In this document: positions 49,415-56,663 of the stretch, piece after piece | Position numbering within the stretch: position 1 is the stretch's first letter | Layout: each line of letters begins with the position of its first letter | Origin: CAZWES01 sp964632395 | Lineage (GTDB): Bacteria > Patescibacteriota > Gracilibacteria > Peribacterales > Peribacteraceae | Reading direction: 5' to 3' | Assembly (NCBI GenBank): GCA_964632395.1 | Contig: CAZWES010000001.1 | Coordinates: 1 to 64,000 of the forward strand | Length of the DNA: 64,000 nt | The notes under the pieces: model-generated | What the model was told of the DNA's origin: nothing | What the model saw: the letters and a program-made list of their open reading frames with translations, nothing else | Database searches by the model: none | Position numbers and translations under genes: made by a program

Positions 49415-50185
49415 CTAAACAGCCATCCTCACATACTCCACAACCTTTGCCCCTTCAAGGTACTTCTCGATCGTCATGGTCGGATCCTTTGCAAAAGGCT
49501 GCTTCATCAACGCCGATTCCTCGCGGAATTTCTTTTCTTTGCCCATCATGATCTTTTCCTGAATTTCGGCGGGCTTACCTTCTTTTGTTAGCTGCTCTTT
49601 CCAGATTTCCTTTTCATTCTCCACAACCTCTGCGGAAACATCCTCGGGGTTCACAAATTCCGGAGCCATTGCAGCTGCGTGCATTGCAACATCTCGTGCT
49701 TTGGTTTCATCGCCACCATCTAGTGTGATGACGACGCCGATTTTGCTGTTCGTGTGTACGTAAGTGCCAAGAGGAGAACCTTCAACAACTTTAGCCTCGG
49801 CTAGTGAGATATTTTCCCCAAGCTTGTTTACAAGATCAGGCATCACGGATTCTGCATGAGTTTTTGCAGCATCAGTTCCTTCTGCAAGTGCTTTTGATGC
49901 GAATTCCTTTCCAGCATTCTGGAAATCATCGCCCTTTGCGACAAAATCCGTCTCACATGCTACTCGTACAAGTGCGGCTTTTCCTCCATCCTGTGCCATG
50001 AAGATGCACCCCTCGGATTGATCGCGAGCAGCCTTTTTGACGGCTTGAGCCTCGCCGCGCTTCCTCAAAATTTCGATTGCCTTCTCTTCATCACCACCTG
50101 CTTCATCAAGAGCTTTTTTAACTGCAAGCATTCCTACTCCGGTTCTTTGTCTAAGTGATGATACTTGTGCTGCTGTAACTGGCAT
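49415..50185 (-). CDS. tsf: Translation elongation factor Ts
   Basis: 256 residues. UBA-like N-terminus VSSLRQRTGVGMLAVKKALD, the TDFVAK motif (CETDFVAKGDDF) that exchanges GDP on EF-Tu, and core domain GVVITLDGG. Normal length. It lies 24 nt after rpsB and is co-transcribed with it. The leader TTTTCCCCACACTTATC precedes the ATG; no Shine-Dalgarno site. Confidence 0.97.
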   Translation of the reverse strand: MPVTAAQVSSLRQRTGVGMLAVKKALDEAGGDEEKAIEILRKRGEAQAVKKAARDQSEGCIFMAQDGGKAALVRVACETDFVAKGDDFQNAGKEFASKALAEGTDAAKTHAESVMPDLVNKLGENISLAEAKVVEGSPLGTYVHTNSKIGVVITLDGGDETKARDVAMHAAAMAPEFVNPEDVSAEVVENEKEIWKEQLTKEGKPAEIQEKIMMGKEKKFREESALMKQPFAKDPTMTIEKYLEGAKVVEYVRMAV

Positions 50186-50209
50186 GATAAGTGTGGGGAA
50201 AATAGAAAT

Positions 50210-50971
50210 TTATGCGGCTTGAGCGGCTGGTTCGACTTCTTCTGACGGTTCTTTATTTTCTTTCTCAATTTTTTCTTCAGGCTCGGGAGGTGCGCTGGCT
50301 GCTTCCTGCAGAACATCCTGAACCGTTTTCAATATCAATTTGACTGAAGCTGAAGCATCGTCATTCGCAGGAACTGCCACAGTGAAGCTATCCGGATCTG
50401 ACATTGAATCGCAAATACCAAAAACGGGAATACCTGCAACGTTTGCCTCTTTGACTGCAATTTTATCACGCAGTGCATCCACTACGAATATTGCGTCAGG
50501 CAACTTAGTCATCCCTGCAACTCCTGCAAGAGCGCGATCAAGCTGTGTGAGTTTCTTACGGAGATCCAATTGCTCTTTCTTCGTGTACTTCTCCACTTCT
50601 CCGGTCTGGAACTGCTTTTGCAGATCAAGATAGTATTTAATTCTACGTGAGATTGTTTTCCAGTTTGTAATCAGCCCCGGGATCCACTTTTTAGTTACTA
50701 TCGGATGCCCCGTCTCTTTTCCAAGCTCTTCCAGAAGTGCCGTACTGAAAAGTTTTGTGGAAACAAAAAGGATTGCCTTGCCTTTCTTCTGCAAATCAGC
50801 GAGTTTATTGCAGCATTCCTCGAGCTGATTCTTGGTTTTGTTCAAATCAAAGATGTGCGTACCATTTTGAATGCCGTAAAGATACGGCTTCATTTTAGGG
50901 TTCCACTTGGCAGCGGGGTGCCCAATGTGGCACGCAGCCTCAAGTAATACTTCTTCTTTTGGAATATTCAT
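50210..50971 (-). CDS. rpsB: Ribosomal protein S2
   Basis: 253 residues from the Met at 50971, placing AACHIGHPAAKWNPKM at the usual distance from the start. YLYGIQNGTHIFDLNKT and PDAIFVVDALRDKIAVKEAN are S2 signatures. S2 binds the small subunit platform. A C-terminal tail rich in Glu/Pro/Ala extends the family length. The in-frame sequence up to 51136 looks like a leader rather than protein; it contains the small inverted repeat GACCTAACGGGTC. First gene of the rpsB-tsf operon. Confidence 0.95.
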   Translation of the reverse strand: MNIPKEEVLLEAACHIGHPAAKWNPKMKPYLYGIQNGTHIFDLNKTKNQLEECCNKLADLQKKGKAILFVSTKLFSTALLEELGKETGHPIVTKKWIPGLITNWKTISRRIKYYLDLQKQFQTGEVEKYTKKEQLDLRKKLTQLDRALAGVAGMTKLPDAIFVVDALRDKIAVKEANVAGIPVFGICDSMSDPDSFTVAVPANDDASASVKLILKTVQDVLQEAASAPPEPEEKIEKENKEPSEEVEPAAQAA

Positions 50972-51118
50972 GAGATGTGGGGGGAGATCCTTAAGGAACT
51001 TCTTAACGTCATCTCTTGCGCAGGACCCGTTAGGTCGGGCAGGAACGCGTGATCGGCGAAGAAGCAGGGACATCATAGGAGGTTGTTTGGTGTGTTGGCA
51101 AGCGAAATGGCAAGAATA

Positions 51119-51302
51119 GTGGCGCGGGTATGTCACGAAATCGCGCAGCGATTGAGTGACTACCCGCGCGGGGCAAGAATGACAAGCCGAAATCCTGCGA
51201 CAGGCGTTTGTAGCCCCGCGCGGGTAGTCCTTCCGTTTTACTAAAAAAATTTCAATTGAATTTGATGCTACTTTCGGTACATGACGGACATACCCGCGCC
51301 AC
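51119..51302. repeat. REP-like palindromic element, copy e
   Basis: GTGGCGCGGGTATGTC and GACATACCCGCGCCAC are perfectly inverted. The interior has CTACCCGCGCGGGG / CCCCGCGCGGGTAG. It lies between rpsB and the SLH-sortase gene and begins at the stop codon of the latter. Confidence 0.85.
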
Positions 51303-52630
51303 TATCTGAGTGCCACCACTTCCACAGGACTCGCATGTACAAGGTATCTCTGTTTGATACTATCCGGCGGCCAGCAGGTATACAAAATAAGCTCCTCGCC
51401 GGTTCCATCATCATTAAACGGCGAGACATCTTTGGCATCAATCACCTGTTTCCTCGTCACCTCATAAACATGAAGCTTGCCCTCGTGGGTTATATAAACG
51501 CGTTCGCCAACCACCATCTTATTAATCTGACGGAAGATGCGCGTGTAATCGGAAATATCCCACGGGTAACTTGAGCTGTGCCCATAGATCATCGCTTTAC
51601 CGGTGTTCCCGGGGTACGCAAACAGGTGACCGAGTCCTTTCTTCAATGGCGCAAGTATTCCTTCCTTACTGAACGGATCATCCGGATGAACGATAGTCAC
51701 ATCCATCAAATTCAAACTTGGAATTGTAATTGCAAATTGTTTGCGTGATGCATACTCGTGCATTATCACAGGTTTTGCCGGAGGGCCGAAGGTTGTTGTT
51801 GGAGGGGGGAGGTTTAGGACGAAAGGATCTTGTGGGTTGAATGGGAGGGGGGTGATGTTTAGTGGAATTTGTTCGGAATCCGGGATCCGGAATCCGGGAT
51901 CCGGAATTTGGGAGTACCCGGATTCCGAATTCCGGTTTCCGGATTCCGTATTCGCAGCAATAAAAGTAGGATCATCCTTATATGCATATTCTCCTTCCGA
52001 TTCAATTGAGTGAAGTCTGTGGAGGATAGAGAAGAACTTGCCGCGGGTTATCGGATGTCCGAGTGTCAGCTTGTCATTCGGTGAAATCAAATTCCGATCA
52101 ATTGCCCAACTGACTGAGTCCGTGAACCATGTGCTTGGGATGTTTTGCAAATTTGCTGAAGTTTTGAATGCAATTGAGTTATCACCTGATGATTTTTTGA
52201 ATGAGCGCTTAAGCATTACAAGTGCCTGTTCCGTAGTCAGTGGATCTGATGGATGAAGTGTTCCGTCACCGGCTCCGGAAATTACTCCCTCCAAAAATCC
52301 AACCTCAACATACGGCGCATACCACGCTGCTTGATCGGCGTCTTCAAACAATGCCATATCCGGAAGATTGGCTGTAAACCAAACAACCTGCGGCGCGTAT
52401 CGTTCCTGCATTCTAAGGACCGAGACAAGCCCCTCAACGCGCGAGAGATGTGCATTCGGTCGTGCTGTTCCATCTGAAAATCCTTTAACAACATTCTTGC
52501 TCTGAAGATACGCAAGTGTCTTCGCATAGTGCGAGTTTGAGGGTACATCCGTGAAGCCGACAGCCTGCACCGTTGCCACATTCAATGCGACAACAAGAGC
52601 CAAAAGCCTCCAAATGGAGCGGTTTACCAT
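51302..52630 (-). CDS. SLH-domain protein fused to a sortase
   Basis: 442 residues from the Met at 52630. Signal peptide (RSIWRLLALVVALNVATVQA), three SLH repeats (about 25-215: FTDVPSNSHYAKTLAYL; GDGTLHPSDPLTTEQALVML; SWAIDRNLISPNDKLTLGHP), a linker containing an in-frame word repeat, then a sortase domain with catalytic His in IYGHSS, Cys in ILYTCWPP and a basic residue in IKQRYLV. Sortases cleave and transfer surface proteins; SLH repeats would fix the enzyme in the wall. This fusion is unusual. AATACT 6 nt before the ATG indicates a leaderless start. Confidence 0.9.
   Translation of the reverse strand: MVNRSIWRLLALVVALNVATVQAVGFTDVPSNSHYAKTLAYLQSKNVVKGFSDGTARPNAHLSRVEGLVSVLRMQERYAPQVVWFTANLPDMALFEDADQAAWYAPYVEVGFLEGVISGAGDGTLHPSDPLTTEQALVMLKRSFKKSSGDNSIAFKTSANLQNIPSTWFTDSVSWAIDRNLISPNDKLTLGHPITRGKFFSILHRLHSIESEGEYAYKDDPTFIAANTESGNRNSESGYSQIPDPGFRIPDSEQIPLNITPLPFNPQDPFVLNLPPPTTTFGPPAKPVIMHEYASRKQFAITIPSLNLMDVTIVHPDDPFSKEGILAPLKKGLGHLFAYPGNTGKAMIYGHSSSYPWDISDYTRIFRQINKMVVGERVYITHEGKLHVYEVTRKQVIDAKDVSPFNDDGTGEELILYTCWPPDSIKQRYLVHASPVEVVALR
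51874..51950. repeat. Word-iterated inverted repeat (CCGGGATCCGGAATCC vocabulary), in frame in the SLH-sortase gene
   Basis: CGGAATCCGGGATCCGGAAT is repeated and mirrored by GGATTCCGAATTCCGG. On the minus strand it encodes SGNRNSESGYSQIPDPG-type linker sequence between the SLH and sortase domains. Confidence 0.8.
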
Positions 52631-52636
52631 AGGGGG

Positions 52637-52642
52637 AGTATT
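52637..52642 (-). promoter_or_regulatory. -10 hexamer AATACT of the SLH-sortase gene
   Basis: AATACT, then CCCCCT and ATG: a 6-nt gap, closely parallel to the ftsH start (TATACT, C-rich tract, ATG). Confidence 0.5.
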
Positions 52643-52672
52643 TTCTGTGATTTGAGGAAAAATGTCAAGGTG

Positions 52673-52678
52673 TATGAT
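52673..52678 (+). promoter_or_regulatory. -10 hexamer TATGAT of ychF
   Basis: Extended TGTATGAT; 10 nt separate it from ATG 52689. Confidence 0.5.
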
Positions 52679-52688
52679 ACCTGCCCGT

Positions 52689-53777
52689 ATGGCCTTACAA
52701 ATCGGAATCGTCGGCCTCCCGAATGTAGGAAAGTCTACATTGTTCAATGCCTTGATAAGGTCAAGATCCGCGGAAGCACAAAACTATCCCTTCTGCACAA
52801 TTGACCCAAATGTCGGTGTGGTGGAAGTTCCGGATGAGCGCCTGCACCGCATTGCAGAGATTGTGAAGCCAGAGAAGGTAGTTCCGGCCACAGTTGAGTT
52901 TGTTGATATTGCAGGACTTGTTGCAGGAGCGCATAAAGGTGAAGGACTTGGGAATAAATTCCTGAGTCACATCCGTGAGTGTGATGCCATTTGTGAAGTC
53001 GTAAGATATTTTGAAGACTCAAACGTCAGTCACGTCGTTGGATCAGTTGATCCAAAACGCGATGCGGAGACGATTGAGGCGGAGTTGATACTTGCTGATC
53101 TCCAAAGTCTTGAAAAGAGGAAGGTGAAATATGGAAACGCGGCGAAGACGGGTGATAGGGAAGCGAAGGATCGGATGTCTGTGATCGAGCCATTGATCAG
53201 CGTATTGAATGAGGGAAAGAGGGCATCATCAGTAGAAATTCCGGAAGAGGGTCAGGTGCTTTTAAAAGAGATGCAACTTTTGACGATGAAGCCGCTTTTG
53301 TATGCAGTGAATGTTTCGGAGGATCAATTGAAATCGGTTTCTGCGGATGAGATTAAAAAATCATTTGGAGTTGATCACGGAGTTTTGGTTGTTTGTGCAA
53401 AAGTTGAGGAGGATTTAATGGATCTTTCTACAGAAGAAGCTCGTGAGTATCTGGAAGGACTCGGTGTCACATCGTCAGGTCTCGATAAATTGGCACATGC
53501 TGCATACGACTTGCTTGGTTTGCAGACATTTTTCACAGCCGGCCCCAAAGAAGCGCATGCGTGGACCATCCGAAAAGGTGTAACTGCTCCGGAGGCTGCA
53601 GGCGCCGTCCACACCGATTTCCAAAAGGGCTTCATCCGTGCGGAGACCATAAGCTACTCAGATTTCATCGAGTACGGCGGAGAGCAGGGGGCGAGGGATG
53701 CGGGGAAAATGCGAAGTGAAGGCAAAGAATATGTGGTGCATGATGGGGATGTGATGTTGTTCCGTTTCAACGTATGA
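52689..53777 (+). CDS. ychF: YchF/Obg-like GTPase/ATPase
   Basis: 362 residues, normal length. Walker A GLPNVGKSTLFNAL, then switch regions and DIAGLVAGAHKGEGLGNKFL. The NxxE specificity motif (YAVNVSEDQ) replaces NKxD, as usual for YchF, which prefers ATP. A coiled-coil A domain (about 130-190) and a C-terminal TGS domain complete it. YchF associates with ribosomes and stress responses. Start at ATG 52689 because the G domain begins there. The RNHCP gene overlaps its last codon. Confidence 0.97.
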   Translation: MALQIGIVGLPNVGKSTLFNALIRSRSAEAQNYPFCTIDPNVGVVEVPDERLHRIAEIVKPEKVVPATVEFVDIAGLVAGAHKGEGLGNKFLSHIRECDAICEVVRYFEDSNVSHVVGSVDPKRDAETIEAELILADLQSLEKRKVKYGNAAKTGDREAKDRMSVIEPLISVLNEGKRASSVEIPEEGQVLLKEMQLLTMKPLLYAVNVSEDQLKSVSADEIKKSFGVDHGVLVVCAKVEEDLMDLSTEEAREYLEGLGVTSSGLDKLAHAAYDLLGLQTFFTAGPKEAHAWTIRKGVTAPEAAGAVHTDFQKGFIRAETISYSDFIEYGGEQGARDAGKMRSEGKEYVVHDGDVMLFRFNV

Positions 53778-54052
53778 CCTTCACTCCCCGCCAGGAACCC
53801 TTCACGTGCGAGAACTGCAACCATCAAGTGGAGCCACTTGAGCACGGCACCTGCCGCAGCCATTGTCCAAAGTGCTTGTGGAGCAAGCATGTTGATAATG
53901 ATCCGGGTGATCGGGCATCAACTTGCTATGGGATGATGGAGCCTGTAGGGATTGATAAGGATGGGAAAAAAGGATTTATGATCGTCCATCTCTGCGAAAA
54001 ATGTGGCATTAAGAAGCGTAATAAAGCAGCTCCAGATGATAATCTTGTGTGA
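53774..54052 (+). CDS. RNHCP-domain zinc protein
   Basis: 92 residues. FTCENCNHQVEPLEHGTCRS, then HCPKCLWSKHVD, PGDRASTCYGMMEP and VHLCEKCG: the full RNHCP-domain layout with paired Cys knuckles, RSHCP replacing RNHCP. Function unknown; probably nucleic-acid or ribosome linked. It starts 4 nt before the ychF stop, so the two are co-translated. Confidence 0.88.
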   Translation: MTFTPRQEPFTCENCNHQVEPLEHGTCRSHCPKCLWSKHVDNDPGDRASTCYGMMEPVGIDKDGKKGFMIVHLCEKCGIKKRNKAAPDDNLV

Positions 54053-54062
54053 CGGTGGTCAG

Positions 54063-54074
54063 AGAAAATTTTCT
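54063..54074. repeat. Palindrome AGAAAATTTTCT (copy 3)
   Basis: AGAAAATTTTCTGCGA lies 10 bp after the RNHCP stop, in the same 3'-flank position as copy 2 after the methyltransferase gene. Confidence 0.55.
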
Positions 54075-54095
54075 GCGATTAACTTTGTGCAACCA

Positions 54096-54548
54096 TCATC
54101 CGTGATCAGTAGCTTTCATGATCAACGCTTCCTGCAACGACTGATTAAGCTGCACTTTTTCTGTCACATTCCCTTCGGGCATCTCAACATTCATAGAAAT
54201 TGTCGGATGACCTTCCTCTGCTTGCTCCACTTGCAGGTCGAAGCGCCCCTCGCCGAAGGCTTGTTGTAGTTGCCCCCATTGCTTTGAGTCGTAACTTCCA
54301 AAGTCCTGCACCACGTCTTTTAAATCCTCTTCCTGAAACTTCTCCTTAAGTTCTTCTTCTTCCATCTCGATGTAAAAAAGCACTTCGGCTGCAACGTCAC
54401 TCAACTTTGAGCGTTCTTTTGCGTCTTTAACTCCTTCCTTAACTTTCTCACGCGATTCGGCGTACTCCTCCGCGGAGCGCTCGCGGTCTTCTTTTGCCTT
54501 TTCCCGCACCATGGAGGGCAGGAGATCGAGGTTTTGCCAGAAGGGCAT
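54096..54548 (-). CDS. Hypothetical charged helical protein
   Basis: 150 residues. The first 60 form a Lys/Glu/Arg-rich helix (REKAKEDRERSAEEYAESRE); the rest is mixed and acidic, with Val/Met-rich strands near the end (HPTISMNVEMPEGNVTEKVQ). Its start lies 2 nt after the purE stop, indicating one operon. No family recognised. Confidence 0.6.
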   Translation of the reverse strand: MPFWQNLDLLPSMVREKAKEDRERSAEEYAESREKVKEGVKDAKERSKLSDVAAEVLFYIEMEEEELKEKFQEEDLKDVVQDFGSYDSKQWGQLQQAFGEGRFDLQVEQAEEGHPTISMNVEMPEGNVTEKVQLNQSLQEALIMKATDHG

Positions 54549-54550
54549 GA

Positions 54551-55000
54551 TTAGTACTTATCCTTAACCCCCTTTATCCGCTCTGCGACTTTTTTCTGCA
54601 ACCCCTCATCACCCTCTGCCAAAATCTTAATTGCTGCAAGTGCTGCGTTCTTTGGATTCACCACTGTCATCACTGGAACTTCGCTTGGCATTTGGAGGGT
54701 TGAGTGGATGTTTATCAAATAGTCGCCTTCATCATGAAATACAGGACAAGCAATTACGGGGTGCACAGATGACGCGGCAACAACTCCGGAGAGTCCGTTG
54801 GAAAGTCCTACACAGGTGATGATAACCGTCGGTTCATCCGATTTGTTCAGCTCCTCAATTTTCTCAACAACCTTCTCTGGCACTTTGTGCGCGGAGGCAA
54901 CAGTAACATCGGCCTCCAGGTCAAATTCCTTAAGCACGCCCTGGATTTTCTCGGCGTAGGGCTGATCGGAGTCGGAGGCGAGGAAAAGTGATATCTTCAT
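54551..55000 (-). CDS. purE: N5-carboxyaminoimidazole ribonucleotide mutase (PurE)
   Basis: 149 residues. LASDSDQPYAEKIQGVLKEF gives the SDxxxM-like start, VASAHKVPEKV the catalytic SAH, and LSNGLSGVVAASSVHPVIAC and HSTLQMPSEVPVMTV the later conserved loops. It rearranges or carboxylates AIR in purine synthesis. Divergent from purC, with a palindromic word repeat between them. Confidence 0.9.
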   Translation of the reverse strand: MKISLFLASDSDQPYAEKIQGVLKEFDLEADVTVASAHKVPEKVVEKIEELNKSDEPTVIITCVGLSNGLSGVVAASSVHPVIACPVFHDEGDYLINIHSTLQMPSEVPVMTVVNPKNAALAAIKILAEGDEGLQKKVAERIKGVKDKY

Positions 55001-55025
55001 GGTGGGTAGATCATAGCATTTGTCG

Positions 55026-55184
55026 GCAAATTGCTAAATGGTTAAATTGCTAAATTGTTCGCAAGAGCGATCCTTGGCTGCTTTGCGGGCATTGGGGTTG
55101 GTAGGCTGATAGAGCGATCATTAACTCGCTCTGCCCGCCCGATGGTCGGACGGGCGAACAATTTAACAGTTTAGCAATTTAACC
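55026..55184. repeat. Word-iterated inverted repeat between purE and purC (AAATTGCTAAATGG vocabulary)
   Basis: CAAATTGCTAAATGGTTAAA and GCTAAATTGTTCG are mirrored about 100 bp later by CGAACAATTTAACAG and TTTAGCAATTTAACC. A second hairpin (GCCCGCCCGATGG / GGACGGGC) lies in the loop. Confidence 0.8.
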
Positions 55185-55191
55185 AATCTGA

Positions 55192-55197
55192 TATAGT
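55192..55197 (+). promoter_or_regulatory. -10 hexamer TATAGT of purC
   Basis: TATAGT ends 6 nt before ATG 55204, immediately after the right arm of the word repeat. Confidence 0.5.
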
Positions 55198-55203
55198 AGA
55201 CAC

Positions 55204-56196
55204 ATGATCCCAACTACCTCCATCCAACCCTTCCTCAATAACACTGTCGATGCGACCGACTTCAAAGATCTTGGCGAGCGCTACCAGGGCAAAGTGCGCG
55301 ATGTATACAAAAAGGATGATCGCGTAATCCTAATCTCCACGGATCGCCAGTCGGCATTTGATTATGATTGGTGCAGTATTCCGCTCAAAGGCCAGGCGCT
55401 TAATCAATTGAGTGCGTGGTGGTTTGAGAAAGTAAAGGACGTTATGCCCACGCATGTGATTGCCGTGCCGGATCCAAACATCACAGTTGCAAAGAGGTTA
55501 GAGATGGTGAAAGTAGAAGTGGTTGTGCGTGCATATCTAACGGGATCTACTTCCACGTCCGCATGGGTCAATTACAAGGACGGTGTGAGAAACTTCTGCG
55601 GAAACGAATTGCCGGATGGTATGGTCAAGAACCAATCCTTCGCCTCCGTCCTGGATGATGACATCATCTTCACTCCATCTACTAAGCCCGAGACCGGCCA
55701 CGATGTTTCAGCAAGTTCTGAGGAGCTAATCGAAATGGGAGTAACAACGCCTGAAGAGATAGAAAAGCTCAAGGAATATGCGTTTGCACTCTTCCGTCGT
55801 GGGCAGCAAGTGGCAGCGGAGCATGGCCTAATCCTCGTCGATACCAAGTACGAGATGGGTTATGACAGTGACGGAGTTTTGACTGTTGGCGACGAAGTAC
55901 ACACTCCGGATTCATCCAGGTATTGGGTTGCAGAGTCCTACCAGGAGCGATTTGAGCGCGGAGAGGAACCTGAATATTTGGATAAAGAATTCTTCCGCTT
56001 GTGGCTACGTGAACAGGGCTTCGAGTACGACAAGCCAAAGCCAGAAGTCACAGATGATGCAAGGGTCATGTTAGCCCAGCGTTATGTGGATTTGTATGAG
56101 AGGATGACGGGGGAGGGGTTTAAGATAGAGGAGGGGAATGTGATTGAGAGGATGGAGAGGAATTTGGAGGGGTATAGAGTGGGAGTAAGCGTATAA
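55204..56196 (+). CDS. purC: SAICAR synthetase (PurC)
   Basis: 330 residues, longer than the 240 of most bacteria and closer to the longer type. GERYQGKVRDVYKKDDRVIL contains the K-R-D-Y motif. VEVVVRAYLTGSTSTSAW and ILVDTKYEMGYDSDGVL...DEVHTPDSSRYW hold the substrate and metal loops. It joins aspartate to CAIR using ATP; PurB, also in the window, cleaves the product. The C-terminal 60 residues form an extra helical region. Confidence 0.96.
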   Translation: MIPTTSIQPFLNNTVDATDFKDLGERYQGKVRDVYKKDDRVILISTDRQSAFDYDWCSIPLKGQALNQLSAWWFEKVKDVMPTHVIAVPDPNITVAKRLEMVKVEVVVRAYLTGSTSTSAWVNYKDGVRNFCGNELPDGMVKNQSFASVLDDDIIFTPSTKPETGHDVSASSEELIEMGVTTPEEIEKLKEYAFALFRRGQQVAAEHGLILVDTKYEMGYDSDGVLTVGDEVHTPDSSRYWVAESYQERFERGEEPEYLDKEFFRLWLREQGFEYDKPKPEVTDDARVMLAQRYVDLYERMTGEGFKIEEGNVIERMERNLEGYRVGVSV

Positions 56197-56202
56197 AAGT
56201 TA

Positions 56203-56280
56203 CTCTTCTCGAGCGGTCCACTTCTCATCTGATAGAGCGGTTGATAGAAAAATGAGCTGCAAAGCGGGTAGTCGAGAGAC
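56203..56280. repeat. Left half of a split palindromic element beside the GIY-YIG gene
   Basis: CTCTTCTCGAGCGG at 56203 and GTCGAGAGAC at 56271, modules of the 49312 family. The complementary half lies on the other side of the GIY-YIG gene. Confidence 0.7.
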
Positions 56281-56290
56281 TTATCAGTGC

Positions 56291-56296
56291 TATCAT
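56291..56296 (+). promoter_or_regulatory. -10 hexamer TATCAT of the GIY-YIG gene
   Basis: TATCAT ends 9 nt before ATG 56306, placing the promoter inside the bracketed segment. Confidence 0.45.
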
Positions 56297-56305
56297 TTTC
56301 ACCCT

Positions 56306-56566
56306 ATGTCTACAGGTCCATTTTATCTATACATCATAGAGTGTAGTAATGGTAAGTATTACACGGGCACAACTTCCAACATTGAAAAACGTTGGAAAGA
56401 ACACTGTGAAGGAGGAGGGTGCAAATATACCCGTCGATATCCTCCAAAGAAGCTAGTTTTTGTTAAAGAATTTCAAAGTATTATGCAAGCACGAGAGAAA
56501 GAGCATCAGGTAAAGGATTGGAGCCAGAAAAAGAAAAGGAAGCTGATTTCTGGTGAGTGGGAGTAA
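56306..56566 (+). CDS. GIY-YIG domain endonuclease
   Basis: 86 residues. FYLYIIECSNGKYYTGTTSN is the GIY-YIG module (here LYI...YYTG), followed by IEKRWKEHCEGGGCKYTRRY with the catalytic Arg and EKEHQVKDWSQKKKRKLISG with the catalytic Glu region. This UvrC-like small family nicks DNA; most members have no known role. The gene with its own promoter lies between two inverted halves of a palindromic repeat, suggesting it belongs to the repeat as a mobile unit (inference). Confidence 0.92.
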   Translation: MSTGPFYLYIIECSNGKYYTGTTSNIEKRWKEHCEGGGCKYTRRYPPKKLVFVKEFQSIMQAREKEHQVKDWSQKKKRKLISGEWE

Positions 56567-56568
56567 GT

Positions 56569-56633
56569 CTCTCGACTCCCCCCCGACTCGCCATGCTTCG
56601 CATGGCTCGCTCGGGGTCGCTCGAGAAGAGTAG
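56569..56633. repeat. Right half of a split palindromic element beside the GIY-YIG gene
   Basis: GTCTCTCGACTC at 56570 and CGCTCGAGAAGAG near 56620, inverse to the left half at 56203-56280. A small GCCATGC-GCATGGC hairpin lies inside. Confidence 0.7.
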
Positions 56634-56643
56634 CGTTTTGTGC

Positions 56644-56649
56644 TATAAT
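56644..56649 (+). promoter_or_regulatory. -10 hexamer TATAAT of the sortase gene
   Basis: TATAAT followed by a 14-nt gap to ATG 56664. It lies 10 bp after the right half of the split repeat. Confidence 0.5.
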
Positions 56650-56663
56650 GCAGGGAATTCCTA

